DNA of 64,000 nt. It comes from Shewanella aestuarii. GTDB taxonomy: Bacteria > Pseudomonadota > Gammaproteobacteria > Enterobacterales > Shewanellaceae. The DNA lies in assembly GCF_011765625.1 (NCBI RefSeq), contig NZ_CP050313.1, forward strand, positions 2,600,501-2,664,500, in the 5' to 3' direction. The position numbers and the translations under genes are program-made. Below, piece by piece: positions 11,187 through 20,434 of the stretch. A model generated the notes under the pieces. It searched no databases, had not been told where the DNA came from, and saw nothing but the letters and a program-made list of their open reading frames with translations. The first letter of the stretch is position 1. Each line of letters starts with the position of its first letter.

Positions 11187-13841
11187 CTAAGGCGTACCGA
11201 TGATCGCGTTATCAAGTCTGAATACCGCTCCGTTACCTGTTCCCCATGATGGAAAAACCATTAAGACATCAATTGCACTTGCATCAAGTCCAGCGTCCGC
11301 TAACGTTTGAAGTGGAAATGTGTAAGTTTGCCATTGGCCTACTACCGGTTCGACACTCTCTACACTGTCAGACAAGTTAAGTTCAACGGCGGTACTCGCA
11401 TCACCAGACTCGATCTTAAATAGCCATTTCGAGCTAGAATCACTTGGTGCGCTCACAACTTTCATATCAAAGCGAACCACTCCTGAAGGAACCGCTGCGC
11501 TCGCATCATAGTAGACGCCATCATCTGCGAAGAAACCGACGACGGTTGGTTGTTCACCGATGACATATTCTGCGACTGCTCCATGGTCATTATCGTCCGA
11601 CACGACTGCAGGTGTGCTACCAGCACAACAATCCCAGATAGACCAACTATCGGCAACTTGATCGACAAACAAGGTTAACCTATCGACAGAAGAAGCATCT
11701 GTACCGGGTTGTGAAATTTTGACATTATCAATACGATATACTGCCCCTTCGCCTTGTCCCCATGCAGGAAACATCATCAACACATCAATCGCACTAACAT
11801 CAAGGCCTGCAGCAGAAAGATCCGCTAATGGGAAACTGAATGTTTGCCACTCTGCACTAGGAGCTTGCCCTTCCACACTCTCAGTCAATGCCAGTTCAAC
11901 AGCAGTCTCACCTAAGTTAGACTCCACCTTAAGTAACCATGGTGCATCCGGTGTATTTGGGGAATTGACGACTTTAAGATCGAACTGTATTAAGCCTTTT
12001 TCAAGTATCGCTGTAGCATCAAAATTCGCCCCTGAGCCGCCAAATTCGGTACGATTGATATATCCCATCACAGTAGGACTGCTGCCAATGGAGAATTCAG
12101 AAACGATGCCGTGTTCCGCATCATCAGACACAACAGCAGGCGTAGAACCACCACAACAATCCCACATTGGCCAATCAGGATTTTCGTTATCGGTAAATAT
12201 CACCAATGAAGGTAGGCTTGCATTTGGGCGAGCAATATTAACTTCATCCATCAGGTATTCTGCGCCATTGCCAGTTCCCCATGCAGGGAACACCATCACC
12301 ACATCAATAGCAGATAGGTCCAAACCTTTAGACGCTAACATTGAGAGAGGAAAGCTATAAGTTTGCCATTGACCTACTGTTGGAGCGAGTCCTTCTGTGC
12401 TATCAGAAATAGGTAACTCCACCGCAGTCGCGCCTTCATTACTCTCCAACTTCACTAACCAAGTGGAATCTGGAGAAACTGGTGCACTAACCACCTTCAT
12501 CGCAAAACTCAGAACACCTGTGGACTCTATCGGTGAAGCATCAAATGGACTTGCTACGCCTTCTGGATCAGTAATAAACGCTGACCGACTGATAAACCCA
12601 TTAACTGTTGGGCTTTCTCCCACCACAAAGCGATAGACATCACCTTTCTCGGCATCTGCGACTAAGTCAGGCGTTGAACCACCACAGCAATCCCACGCTG
12701 GCCAACTCGGATTTGGCGTGCTGTCAAATATGAGTAAATCTTTTGCTATACCATCAGATGGTGGTGTCGGTGCTGGCGCCTTACCTTCAACCAATGCATC
12801 ATCTAACTTGTCATAACCTGGGCGGACAGTTTCACAACCTTTACCTGTGTCAGGGTTCGCAGTACATTCGTACACCCTAACATAATCTACTATGTATCTG
12901 TTTTCAGTATTAAAAGCAGCCTCATCAATACCGGTTTCATTTACATTTGTTGGCCAGTTACCACCGACAGCAAAGTTCAACATCAAATGAAACTTTTCAT
13001 CAAAAGGCTGATTACCCCACGTTAAATTTAACTTTCCAGTTGATTGGTCGTAATATTCTGTAAACCATCCTTTGTAAGCCAAACCGACCGGTTGACCTTG
13101 AGCGTTATATCTCAACTCTGAGCGACGTTGAGTGGCATACAAATAATCATCCACATACCAGCGTATCTCACCTTGCTGCCATTCGATTGCATAAGTATGA
13201 AAATCATCAGCAGGATTCATATCGTTGGGTAAAAGGTAAGCTTTACCTGATTGCTCATTGTTAGGCCATTCGCGGCCGTAATGAATTGTTCCGTATACGT
13301 GTGCCTCAGGATTACCCTCAGCATTTTTAGCCTTCAGGTTAACCGCTTCAACAATATCTATCTCGCCACTTCTCGGCCAAATTCCATAAACATTGTCAGT
13401 AGGCAACATCCAAAATGCCGGCCAACTGCCCTGCCCAATTGGCAATTTAGCACGCATCTCGATACGACCATACAGGAAGTCAGCCTTTCCTTTTGTTGTA
13501 AGTCTTGCTGAAGTAAATGGCTTTTCAGCGCCTTCGTCAGCTTTTAAAGCTACAATGTTAAGCACACCATCTTCAACCCAAGAGTTTTCAGGAGAATCTG
13601 TATAGCATTGTGATTCCTGATTTCCGCCACCGGCGCAGTCGACTTCATGGCTCCATTTAGCGTCATCGATACTTGTGCCATCAAATTCATCATTCCACAC
13701 CATTTCCCACCCTGGAGAGGGGCCAGAAATGTCTACTTTATCCAAATTCGTTGAAGTATTGGTATCTCCACATCCCTGAATGGCCAACGCAATGATACCA
13801 AGAGATAGATATTTGGTCGTTCCAGAACTTTTTTTCATCAT
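11187..13841 (-). CDS. GH16 endo-beta-1,3-glucanase (laminarinase-like) lipoprotein with three C-terminal repeat modules
   Basis: The 884-residue protein starts with a lipoprotein signal (IQGC, lipid Cys about 24). A family 16 glycoside hydrolase domain follows (about residues 45-330) with the catalytic motif E160-I-D162-I-V-E165, where the first Glu is the nucleophile and the last the acid/base. GH16 enzymes with this motif cut beta-1,3- or mixed-linked glucans such as laminarin by a retaining mechanism. After a Pro/Thr linker come three tandem modules of about 165-180 residues. Each begins near a W-[DS]-x-W-D-C-C-[GA]-G-S-T-P signature (cores near residues 384, 564 and 737) and ends with an F-P-x-W-G-x-G-x-x-A motif, probably beta-sandwich carbohydrate-binding modules. 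The protein is likely on the cell surface, feeding the adjacent receptor. The start choice (13841 or 13838) is uncertain. Confidence 0.9.
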   Translation of the reverse strand: MMKKSSGTTKYLSLGIIALAIQGCGDTNTSTNLDKVDISGPSPGWEMVWNDEFDGTSIDDAKWSHEVDCAGGGNQESQCYTDSPENSWVEDGVLNIVALKADEGAEKPFTSARLTTKGKADFLYGRIEMRAKLPIGQGSWPAFWMLPTDNVYGIWPRSGEIDIVEAVNLKAKNAEGNPEAHVYGTIHYGREWPNNEQSGKAYLLPNDMNPADDFHTYAIEWQQGEIRWYVDDYLYATQRRSELRYNAQGQPVGLAYKGWFTEYYDQSTGKLNLTWGNQPFDEKFHLMLNFAVGGNWPTNVNETGIDEAAFNTENRYIVDYVRVYECTANPDTGKGCETVRPGYDKLDDALVEGKAPAPTPPSDGIAKDLLIFDSTPNPSWPAWDCCGGSTPDLVADAEKGDVYRFVVGESPTVNGFISRSAFITDPEGVASPFDASPIESTGVLSFAMKVVSAPVSPDSTWLVKLESNEGATAVELPISDSTEGLAPTVGQWQTYSFPLSMLASKGLDLSAIDVVMVFPAWGTGNGAEYLMDEVNIARPNASLPSLVIFTDNENPDWPMWDCCGGSTPAVVSDDAEHGIVSEFSIGSSPTVMGYINRTEFGGSGANFDATAILEKGLIQFDLKVVNSPNTPDAPWLLKVESNLGETAVELALTESVEGQAPSAEWQTFSFPLADLSAAGLDVSAIDVLMMFPAWGQGEGAVYRIDNVKISQPGTDASSVDRLTLFVDQVADSWSIWDCCAGSTPAVVSDDNDHGAVAEYVIGEQPTVVGFFADDGVYYDASAAVPSGVVRFDMKVVSAPSDSSSKWLFKIESGDASTAVELNLSDSVESVEPVVGQWQTYTFPLQTLADAGLDASAIDVLMVFPSWGTGNGAVFRLDNAIIGTP

Positions 13842-14211
13842 CAAGCCCAACCTACTGTTTATTAATGATTAATAAATTTAATACCGTAATTATTCTGATT
13901 TTTGACTTTTTAAAAGCAAAAAGAAAGCGCTTACATTTAGTTATACTAGTTAGCAAAATGTAAAAATCAATACATTTGTGTTATCGAGCACTTAACAAAG
14001 ATAACAATTATTAAGAAAGTTGATTTAAATCAAACTTTGGTGAAACCGGTAAGACAAATAGGTGAGCACTTACATCACATCAAAGAGATATGGAGGTATG
14101 CTTAATGGGATTGGATAAAATACAGAATAAGACTCTCCAGCGCCTATTTGGGTTAACAGTCAATTTTGCTACAATCACCCATTATTATATTTTTGCCTGC
14201 TGTGAGATCAG
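13842..14211. other. Divergent promoter region between the GH16 gene and rluA
   Basis: This 370-bp AT-rich interval holds the promoters of two divergent genes and a LacI-type operator-like palindrome (13924-13935). No open frame of note or RNA gene was seen in it. Confidence 0.6.
13924..13935. promoter_or_regulatory. LacI-family operator-like site upstream of the GH16 gene
   Basis: AAAGCGCTTACA contains the perfect palindrome AAGCGCTT (13925-13932), with the CG centre typical of operators of LacI-family sugar regulators. It lies about 85 bp upstream of the GH16 start, so it could control the beta-glucan locus. No LacI-type regulator gene is in the window. Confidence 0.5.
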
Positions 14212-14865
14212 ATGCTAGTTTTTACCTACCGACCACCAAGTATTCCATGGTTAGACATTCGCTATATCGATCGCGACATCATTGTCATCAATAAACCATC
14301 AGGATTACTGTCTAATCCCGGCATAGCACCTGATACTCATGATTGTGCGATTTCGCGTGTATTGCAGCGTTATAAAGATGCCATTTTAGTGCATCGGTTA
14401 GACTGTGACACATCAGGTATTGTAATTTTTGCTCGCAACAAAAAAGCCGAATCCCACTTAAAAACCCAGTTTCAAAATCGACAAGCTAAGAAAATGTATA
14501 TTGCAGAGGTATCGGGACTGTTGCAGCCTTTAACCGGGCAAATTGATTTACCACTCGGGCCAGAAAAAGATAATCCGCCTTTTCAGCAAGTCACTGCAGA
14601 AGGCAAAGCAGCCATCACTGACTACCGCGTGCTTGAGCATAGAACAAACAGCACGTTAGTCGAATTACGACCTCAAACTGGGAGAACACACCAACTGCGA
14701 GTTCATATGCTCGCACTAGGACATGCCATATTAGGCGATGAATTTTACGCTGATGAACAAGCCAAAGCTGCTAGCTCGCGCTTAAAACTGCATGCTCAAT
14801 CGTTAACAATTATCCACCCTTTTAGTCAAAAACAGCTCACCTTTACCAGCCGGACCCAATTTTAA
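14212..14865 (+). CDS. rluA: Dual-specificity rRNA/tRNA pseudouridine synthase RluA
   Basis: RluA converts uridine to pseudouridine at position 746 of 23S rRNA and position 32 of several tRNAs. The 217-residue product is almost the length of E. coli RluA and lacks the S4 domain that RluC and RluD carry. The catalytic motif is H61-R62-L63-D64-x-x-T-S-G, with D64 as the nucleophile. Further family segments are INKPSGLLSNPG near residue 26-37 and LRPQTGRTHQLRVHM near residue 152-166. It is transcribed away from the GH16 gene and converges on glgA. Confidence 0.92.
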   Translation: MLVFTYRPPSIPWLDIRYIDRDIIVINKPSGLLSNPGIAPDTHDCAISRVLQRYKDAILVHRLDCDTSGIVIFARNKKAESHLKTQFQNRQAKKMYIAEVSGLLQPLTGQIDLPLGPEKDNPPFQQVTAEGKAAITDYRVLEHRTNSTLVELRPQTGRTHQLRVHMLALGHAILGDEFYADEQAKAASSRLKLHAQSLTIIHPFSQKQLTFTSRTQF

Positions 14866-14873
14866 ATATGTAT

Positions 14874-14926
14874 TTTGACCTCATCCCACACCTACAAGCA
14901 AAGTGTAGATGTGGGATGAGGTCAAA
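14874..14926. terminator. Long hairpin between convergent rluA and glgA
   Basis: A perfect 17-bp stem (14874-14890 with 14910-14926, core GACCTCATCCCACA) is extended, after one mismatch, by 5 bp (CTACA/TGTAG) around a 7-nt loop. It fills the short space between the rluA and glgA stop codons, so it probably ends both transcripts, although only short T-runs flank it. Confidence 0.65.
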
Positions 14927-14928
14927 TG

Positions 14929-16584
14929 TTAATACAGTAGATGATTGTATTGTACAGCTACGCTTTCCCAATCAAACCTAGCTTCAGCAGCGGCTTTTTT
15001 GATGGCTGACCAGGACTTAGTACCATAATCATTGAGGCATTTACTAAATTGTTCAACAAAATTTTCAGCCTGCTGTAACGCATCATCGCCTACAAATACC
15101 CAACCATTTTGTTGATGCAATACTGTATCTTTTAAGCCACCAACCCCATGAACTAAACAAGGCTGGCCTTGTTTCATGGCAAGCATTTGGCTAATACCAC
15201 AAGGCTCAAAAGAGCTCGGCATCAGAAATAAATCACCTAATTGGTAAATTTTATCTGCAACCTCTTCATCATAGCCATTTAAAAAGATGCAATTGTCATA
15301 TTGGGTGACTATTTTTTTTATTTGCAACGACAATTGTTCATCACCACTGCCAGCAATAATCAACAATCCATCAGGTTGGTGTTGTTTCATTAACGTCAAA
15401 ATACTTGCTAATGCCGTTTTACCATTAGCAAGTGGTTGTAAAAACAACATGACCTTTTGCGCCGTTAACCGCCCTACTGAGGTAACCAATAACCCAGGCT
15501 TGTCTTTTTTAGTTAACTGACCACATTTGAATAGTTGCTGCAATACCCTTTGACTGGCGACAAAGTCAGTCGCATTGACGGATGCTTTGTTGCCTTGCCA
15601 TTTTATTAACGCTTCTTGAGCATCGTTTAAGAGCGCTAATCGATCACTTACCGCGCTAGCTGTCTTGGCGTCAACAACAGGCTCAACTGGGTAGTTACAA
15701 CCATTGATAATGCCCACAAGTTGCTGTTTATCTGCCTTTTCTTGCAAATCATGCTCAAGACCTTCGCCGCCAAAAAAACCTTTAGCAGGATCTGACGCGC
15801 GTAAAATTTCTGTCGCATAAGTCGGCGAAACCACATGAACGGTATCGCTCATCACAATGCCCATCCGCATAGGATTCACACAATTTGGATATCTGGGATC
15901 CATGATGCCATGAGGCAAACGATTATGATGATAGACAAACTCTGCAGAAAACCATTGACTAAACCAATGACAAAATGAAGATTCCATACCGGAATATGGC
16001 CTAATTCCTTGAATAGCCAAATTATGGATAGTGAACACACATTTTAGTTGCTTTAATGCAGAAAAATCAGCCAGACAATGTCTTAGCATCGCCAGCATGG
16101 CTGTATGCCAGTCATGCAAATGCATCACTTCATAACGACCCAGTTTCCCTTCAACTAACGCTTGTGCTACCGCTAAACAAAATAATGCAAATTTGTTTGC
16201 ATCATCTGCAAATGGCTGATCGGCAGAACCTTGGGTATAGATACTACCATCGGCTTGATTAAACAAAGAGTGAGCAAATAAATATACCCACTGGCTATCA
16301 TCATTTGCAGTAGAACTTGGTTTAACCTGTTGTTTAGTTGCAGGTCTTAGCATTTTATATATTGTCACCGACTCATTGTTGTTACCATAAGGCACTAACA
16401 CGTCGGCAACTTTTTCTGCATTATAATAATCTTTTAAAAAGCCATATTCAGGCATGGCAACATCAGCCGAAACCTGACAAGTCGCTAGTGCGGTAGGAAG
16501 ATCACGTATTACATCTCCCATCCCGCCAACTTTAGTATTAATTAATGCATCATTTTCAGCCGCAACCAATAATACTTTTTTCAT
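14929..16584 (-). CDS. glgA: Glycogen synthase (ADP-glucose)
   Basis: GlgA transfers glucose from ADP-glucose to the non-reducing end of alpha-1,4-glucan in the cytoplasm. The 551-residue product has the GT5 layout: an N-terminal catalytic half with KVGGMGDVIRDLPTAL (residues 17-32, binding ADP-glucose, where many homologues have KTGGLGDV), HLHDWHTAML, then the C-terminal nucleotide-binding half with a VGRLTAQK motif and EPCGISQMLAMKQGQP plus VGGLKDTV. It is longer than E. coli GlgA (477 residues), with extra sequence in the middle. Its ATG begins one base after the glgC stop, so the two are translationally linked. It is the last gene of the malQ-glgBXPCA operon. Confidence 0.94.
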   Translation of the reverse strand: MKKVLLVAAENDALINTKVGGMGDVIRDLPTALATCQVSADVAMPEYGFLKDYYNAEKVADVLVPYGNNNESVTIYKMLRPATKQQVKPSSTANDDSQWVYLFAHSLFNQADGSIYTQGSADQPFADDANKFALFCLAVAQALVEGKLGRYEVMHLHDWHTAMLAMLRHCLADFSALKQLKCVFTIHNLAIQGIRPYSGMESSFCHWFSQWFSAEFVYHHNRLPHGIMDPRYPNCVNPMRMGIVMSDTVHVVSPTYATEILRASDPAKGFFGGEGLEHDLQEKADKQQLVGIINGCNYPVEPVVDAKTASAVSDRLALLNDAQEALIKWQGNKASVNATDFVASQRVLQQLFKCGQLTKKDKPGLLVTSVGRLTAQKVMLFLQPLANGKTALASILTLMKQHQPDGLLIIAGSGDEQLSLQIKKIVTQYDNCIFLNGYDEEVADKIYQLGDLFLMPSSFEPCGISQMLAMKQGQPCLVHGVGGLKDTVLHQQNGWVFVGDDALQQAENFVEQFSKCLNDYGTKSWSAIKKAAAEARFDWESVAVQYNHLLY

Positions 16585-17859
16585 TTAAATGCCTTCTTCA
16601 AAACCGACACCAAGACCAAGCATTTCACGCGTAACCAGTGTGATGCCTTTTTCTGTTACTCTAAATCCTTTGGCTCGGTCATGGTCATGGTTATAACCAA
16701 TCACCATACCTTCAGGAATGATACAACCGCGGTCTATGATTGCATTCTTAATTTTACAATTTTTCAATACCACCACATCAGGCAATACCACAGAGTCTTT
16801 TACTGTGGAATATGAACAAATATGCACTTCATCAAATAACACACTGCGCTTAACTTTAGCCCCAGAAATAATACAGCCACCAGAGACAATTGAATCAATT
16901 GCCATACCCCGTCTGTCCTCATCATCAAAAACAAATTTAGCCGGTGGCAATTGTTGCTGATAAGTCCAAATAGGCCATTTTGCATCATAAAGATTTAACG
17001 CTGGGGTTGGTGATAATAATTCCATATTGGCTTGAAAGAATGAGTCTAAGGTACCCACATCTCGCCAATATGCCGGTTCATTCTCAATCGAACTCACAAA
17101 TGGGAATGCATAAACATTATGATCTTTAATGATATTAGGAATAATATCTTTACCAAAATCACGTTCTGACTTTTCATTGACAGAGTCTTTGCGTAATTGA
17201 TCGAATAAAAACTTAGTATTAAAAACATAATTACCCATTGAGGCTAAACACTTATCAGGTTTACCTGGGATAGACTTAGGATGCTTAGGTTTTTCTTCAA
17301 AACCAATAATACGATTTTGTTCATCAACTTCCATGACGCCGAATGCGCCAGCCGCTTCTTCTAAAGAAACCTCTAAACAACATACGGTCATATCGGCTCC
17401 TAATTCAGCATGAGAGGCCAGTAATCCGGCATAATCCATTCTATAAATATGATCACCAGACAAAATCATCACATATTTGGGGATCTCATGACGGATAATA
17501 TCGATATTTTGAAAAACAGCATCGGCAGTACCTTCATACCAATTACCTGATGTTTGTTGAGATGCGGGTAAAATTTCAATCGATTCGCCAAGTTCTTTCT
17601 TAAAATGTCCCCAGCCTCGAGAAACGTGGCGGATAAGCGAATGTGATTTATATTGGGTTACTACGCCAATACGTCTGATACCTGAATTAACACAATTAGA
17701 TAAAGGGAAATCAATAATTCTAAATTTACCACCAAAATAAACAGCAGGCTTGGCGCGCCAATCCGTTAATTCATGTAATCGTGAACCTCGTCCACCGGCT
17801 AAAATAAGTGCATAGGTATCTCTTGTTAAATTACTAATATAACGAACACTTTTACTCAT
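16585..17859 (-). CDS. glgC: Glucose-1-phosphate adenylyltransferase
   Basis: GlgC makes ADP-glucose from glucose-1-phosphate and ATP, the committed step of bacterial glycogen synthesis, and is usually an allosteric tetramer. The 424-residue product has the nucleotide-binding signature [14 protein letters not shown] near residue 15-28, the [15 protein letters not shown] segment, the catalytic region GDHIYRMDY, and a C-terminal left-handed beta-helix. The ATG at 17859 is chosen because GGAG lies 7 nt upstream; another ATG exists four codons earlier. It lies 71 bp after glgP and abuts glgA. Confidence 0.95.
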   Translation of the reverse strand: MSKSVRYISNLTRDTYALILAGGRGSRLHELTDWRAKPAVYFGGKFRIIDFPLSNCVNSGIRRIGVVTQYKSHSLIRHVSRGWGHFKKELGESIEILPASQQTSGNWYEGTADAVFQNIDIIRHEIPKYVMILSGDHIYRMDYAGLLASHAELGADMTVCCLEVSLEEAAGAFGVMEVDEQNRIIGFEEKPKHPKSIPGKPDKCLASMGNYVFNTKFLFDQLRKDSVNEKSERDFGKDIIPNIIKDHNVYAFPFVSSIENEPAYWRDVGTLDSFFQANMELLSPTPALNLYDAKWPIWTYQQQLPPAKFVFDDEDRRGMAIDSIVSGGCIISGAKVKRSVLFDEVHICSYSTVKDSVVLPDVVVLKNCKIKNAIIDRGCIIPEGMVIGYNHDHDRAKGFRVTEKGITLVTREMLGLGVGFEEGI

Positions 17860-17930
17860 TTCCGACTCCATATGACTACACTTACGTCAAGTAGTTTATT
17901 GATTTAATTTAAGTTATTTCATTGGTTTGA

Positions 17931-20434
17931 TTAAGGTTGTGAATTTTTATACCAAATGTTGTCTCTATATCCAGCAATTGTTTTATCACTTGAGAAACGA
18001 CCACTTGCAGCAGTATTTAAAATACTGGTTCGTTGCCATTCATCCTGATTAGCATAAAGTGCTGACACTTCATTTTGAGCTCGGCAATAATCGTCAAAAT
18101 CTGCAGCTAACATCCATTGATCATGAGGATCGCAAATTGCATTGACGATGTTGTCAAATATGCCAGGCTCAACAAGGTTAAAGTGACCGCCCTTAAGCAT
18201 ATCGATAACCCCTTGTAGTGCCGGTGATTCATTTATATATTTTTGCGGCTGATAGTCATACTTTGATTGACGAACTTGCTCAGCCGTTAAGCCAAATAAA
18301 AAGAAGTTGTCTTGACCCACTTCCTCAATCATCTCAACGTTAGCACCGTCTAAGGTTCCAATGGTTAGAGCACCATTCATCATAAACTTCATATTACCAG
18401 TGCCAGATGCTTCTTTACCTGCGGTAGAAATTTGTTCTGATAAATCGGTACCCGGACAGATTTTTTCCATTGCGCTGACATTGTAATTCGGTAAAAACGC
18501 CAACCTTAAATAAGGGGTAACCTTAGGATTGTTATTAATCATGTGAGCAACATTATTGATTAACTTAATAATTTGCTTGGCCATTGCATAACCTGGTGCA
18601 GCTTTACCACCGATCAATACACAACGTGGCACCATATTCTCAGTGTCGCCATTTAATATGCGTTGGTATAAATGGATCACATGCATTACGTTGAGTAATT
18701 GACGTTTATATTCATGAATACGTTTAACTTGCACATCAAACATCATGTGAGTTTCAAAGCGGACGCCAGTTTGCTTGAATACAAAATCAGCTAGCACTTG
18801 CTTATTTGCCAGTTTGATGTCTCCCCAGTCTTTTACAAAGGCTTTATCAGATGATAGCGCTCTTAGTCCTTGTAGAGCATCTAAATCATTAATCCATTCA
18901 TTGCCTAAATGACGGCTGATTAACTCGGTTAGTTTCGGATTACAATTGATCATCCAACGTCTTGGGGTAACGCCATTGGTTCTATTATTGAACTTTTCAG
19001 GCCACAATTGATAAAAGTCATTGAATAGCCCAGCTTTAAGCAACTGAGTGTGTAAACCTGCTACGCCGTTGACTGAGAAACTGGCAACAATTGCAAGATA
19101 AGCCATACGAATATGTTTTACTGGGCCCTCTTCAATAATCGACATAGCCGATAATTTACCTGAATCGCCTGACCACTTTTGAGCCACTTGGTGTAAGAAT
19201 CGCGCATTAATCTCATAAATAATTTGCATGATACGCGGTAGCATGTGCTCCATCAGTGGCACAGGCCAACGCTCCAGCGCTTCTGGCAACAAAGTATGGT
19301 TAGTATATGCCATGGTGTTTGAGGTTATTTCCCAAGCGTCATCCCACGATAACCCGTGCTCATCCATTAATAAACGCATCAATTCAGGTGCTGCAATGCT
19401 CGGATGGGTATCATTAAGTTGAATGGCATTTTTGGCACTAAACTGACTAAAATCATTACCATAAACGGCCACATAGCGATTAAGTAAATCTTGTAAACTG
19501 GCTGAACTCAGAAAGTATTGCTGTCTCAAACGCAATTCTTTACCATTTTCACTGGCATCGTTCGGATACAGAACCATGGTAATTTGTTCGGCTAGATTTT
19601 TATTCGCCACCGCCTCAGCATAATCCCCTCATTAAACTCGGCTAAATCAAAATCATCGTTGGCTTCTGCTCGCCATAATCTTAATGTATTAATGCGGCCA
19701 TTTTGAAACCCAGGGATCGGCATATCATAGGGAACAGCAAGTACATGCTGACAGTTTTGCCACACATGATGAGTCTTACCGTCTTTATCAATATAGCTAG
19801 TGCATTGACCAAAAAATGGCACAGAGACAATACGATGAGCCATTCGTACTTCCCACGGATTACCTTGGCGTAACCAGCGATCCGGCTTTTCTACCTGATA
19901 ACCATTAACAATCTTTTGCGCAAACATGCCGTATTGATAACGAATACCATAACCAGTGACAGCTAAATCTAAACTGGCGCAACTATCAAGAAAACAAGCA
20001 GCAAGTCGACCTAAGCCACCATTACCTAAACCGGCATCGTGCTCATATTCTTCAATGGTTTCTAAATCTGATGCATAGTCAGCTAATAATTTTCGAGTAT
20101 CATCGGTTAAATCCAGATTTAACAGAGCATTACCTAAAGTACGCCCCATCAAAAACTCTAATGACAAATAGGCAACTTGCTTTTTCTCGAATTTATTATC
20201 ATTTAGACGAGTATTACGCCATGCATCTAACATTTGCTCTTTAACCCCAAATGATAATGCATCAAAAAGAGCTGGCTCTTGCAGCTCGCTGTAGCCTAAG
20301 CCATAGCGTATCTGGCGTCTGACTCCGGCAGCTAAGGTTTCACAAGGCGCACATAATTGGGTGTTCTGATCCGTGCCCGTTAACAATTTAGACGAGTTAG
20401 AACTATCATTTTTTTTGATTTTAGTTGAGCTCAT
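17931..20434 (-). pseudogene. glgP: Glycogen/maltodextrin phosphorylase, interrupted by one frameshift
   Basis: Two overlapping frames (19592-20434 and 17931-19610) form one glycogen phosphorylase of about 834 residues, close to the usual 815. The enzyme releases glucose-1-phosphate from alpha-1,4-glucan using pyridoxal phosphate. The N-part shows LSLEFLMGRTLGNALLNL and GLGNGGLGRLAACFLDS. The C-part shows RTNGVTPRRW and the cofactor-lysine region GTGNMKFMMNGALTIGT. The frame breaks at the C-run 19625-19628 (GGGG on the coding strand): adding one G gives EFNEGDYAEAVANKNL, which joins smoothly to the rest. Position and conservation of both halves suggest a sequencing error or a very recent mutation. 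The start overlaps the end of glgX by 14 bp. Confidence 0.88.
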
